Below, piece after piece: positions 13,433 through 13,914 of a stretch of DNA of 13,914 bases (positions are counted from its first letter, which is position 1; the number at the start of each line of letters is the position of its first letter). Location: assembly GCA_031550915.1 (NCBI GenBank), contig JAVBOF010000079.1, forward strand, positions 1 to 13,914. Direction: 5' to 3'. The position numbers and the translations under genes were made by a program. Source of the stretch: JAVBOF01 sp031550915 (GTDB taxonomy: Bacteria; Bacillota; Clostridia; Christensenellales; MGBC116941). The notes under the pieces are model-generated. The model was not told where the DNA came from, made no database searches, and saw nothing but the letters and a program-made list of their open reading frames with translations.

Positions 13433-13914
13433 ATGCCTGAAATACCCAACAGAGTTGAGATGCGGAATATTTATAAGAGTTTCGCAGGCGTACATGCTTT
13501 AAATGACGTCAACTTTTCTGTTCGCCCCGGTGAAATACATGCGTTGATGGGCGAAAATGGAGCGGGTAAATCCACTTTGATAAGAATATTGTCTGGAGCG
13601 TATCAAAAGGATTCCGGAGAAGTTTATATAGACGGCGAGCTAATGGATATCAAAAACCCAAAGGATGGGATAGATAACGGAGTATCAGTAATATATCAGG
13701 AGTTCACTCTAATAGGAGATATCTCGGTAGCCGAGAACATTTTTATAGATAATCTTACGGGCGATAAAAAAACAATACATTGGAAAGACCTGCGGGCAAA
13801 AGCCAAGTCTTTGCTGAAGGAGCTTGGGTTTGATAATATAAACGAGACCGCAACGGTTTCAAATTTAAGTATAGCCTACCAGCAGGTCATTGAAATCGCC
13901 AAGGCGCTTTCCAA
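13433..13914 (+). CDS. RbsA/MglA-type sugar ABC transporter ATPase, N-terminal part (cut by window end)
   Basis: The frame is open from ATG at 13433 to the window end (160 complete codons). Walker A is GENGAGKST near residues 40-48, the Q-loop is VIYQEF near 85-90, followed by SVAENIF as in RbsA, MglA and XylG. The start, VEMRNIYKSFAGVHALNDV, is typical for the first of two ATPase domains in this group. The signature region reads NLSIAYQQVIEIAKAL, where LSxGQQQ is more usual. AAAGGCGGTG lies about 7 bp upstream. The gene follows the binding protein by 94 bp and should be followed by an RbsC-like permease beyond the window. The full protein is expected to be about 500 residues. Confidence 0.92.
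   Translation, partial: MPEIPNRVEMRNIYKSFAGVHALNDVNFSVRPGEIHALMGENGAGKSTLIRILSGAYQKDSGEVYIDGELMDIKNPKDGIDNGVSVIYQEFTLIGDISVAENIFIDNLTGDKKTIHWKDLRAKAKSLLKELGFDNINETATVSNLSIAYQQVIEIAKALS

Overview
The window looks like part of the chromosome of an anaerobic Gram-positive bacterium, most likely a clostridium-like Firmicute. The reasons are strong AGGAGG-type ribosome binding sites before most genes, moderate GC with frequent ATA isoleucine codons, a short lipoprotein signal on an ABC solute-binding protein, and an anaerobe-type gene set (radical SAM, C-GCAxxG-C-C, XdhC). I cannot name the species.

Left part (1-3238): an MMPL/RND-type membrane transporter and a co-transcribed secreted protein (cut by the window edge) are transcribed leftward. 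A TetR-type regulator is transcribed divergently. The gap between them holds two overlapping promoters that share one AT-rich -10 block, flanked by two near-identical 13-bp palindromes. This is a textbook layout for a TetR-controlled efflux or lipid export locus.

Central part (about 3312-10505): eight genes in three transcription units form the most interesting block. Unit 1 (leftward) encodes a C-GCAxxG-C-C cysteine-rich protein, a multi-cysteine radical SAM protein and a SAM methyltransferase. Unit 2 (rightward, divergent from unit 1) encodes an XdhC-type molybdenum hydroxylase maturation factor, a MocA-like nucleotidyltransferase fused to an HD domain, and a histidine phosphatase; the three genes overlap one another. 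Unit 3 (leftward, converging on unit 2 with a 29-bp tail overlap) encodes a PaaK-like AMP-forming ligase and a protein that fuses a TrmO-like domain to an FmdE-like domain. From memory, this gene set matches a conserved but uncharacterised neighbourhood near the aldehyde oxidoreductase of Desulfovibrio vulgaris (DVU_1551 to DVU_1557 families, TrsM/TrsS). XdhC and MocA point to a molybdopterin-dinucleotide hydroxylase as the client. The radical SAM, methyltransferase, ligase and phosphatase suggest synthesis of an extra small molecule or cofactor modification. No hydroxylase gene is in the window, so this link is inference.

Right part (10671-13914): an SDR oxidoreductase (leftward, followed by a clear terminator) lies divergent from a lipoprotein sugar-type solute-binding protein and the start of an RbsA/MglA-type ATPase, which is cut by the window end. 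The 421-bp gap holds a perfect-consensus promoter for the SDR, whose -10 lies inside a 22-bp palindrome, and a good promoter for the transporter. This looks like a regulated uptake and oxidation locus for a sugar or polyol. No tRNA, rRNA, CRISPR array or mobile element was recognised.
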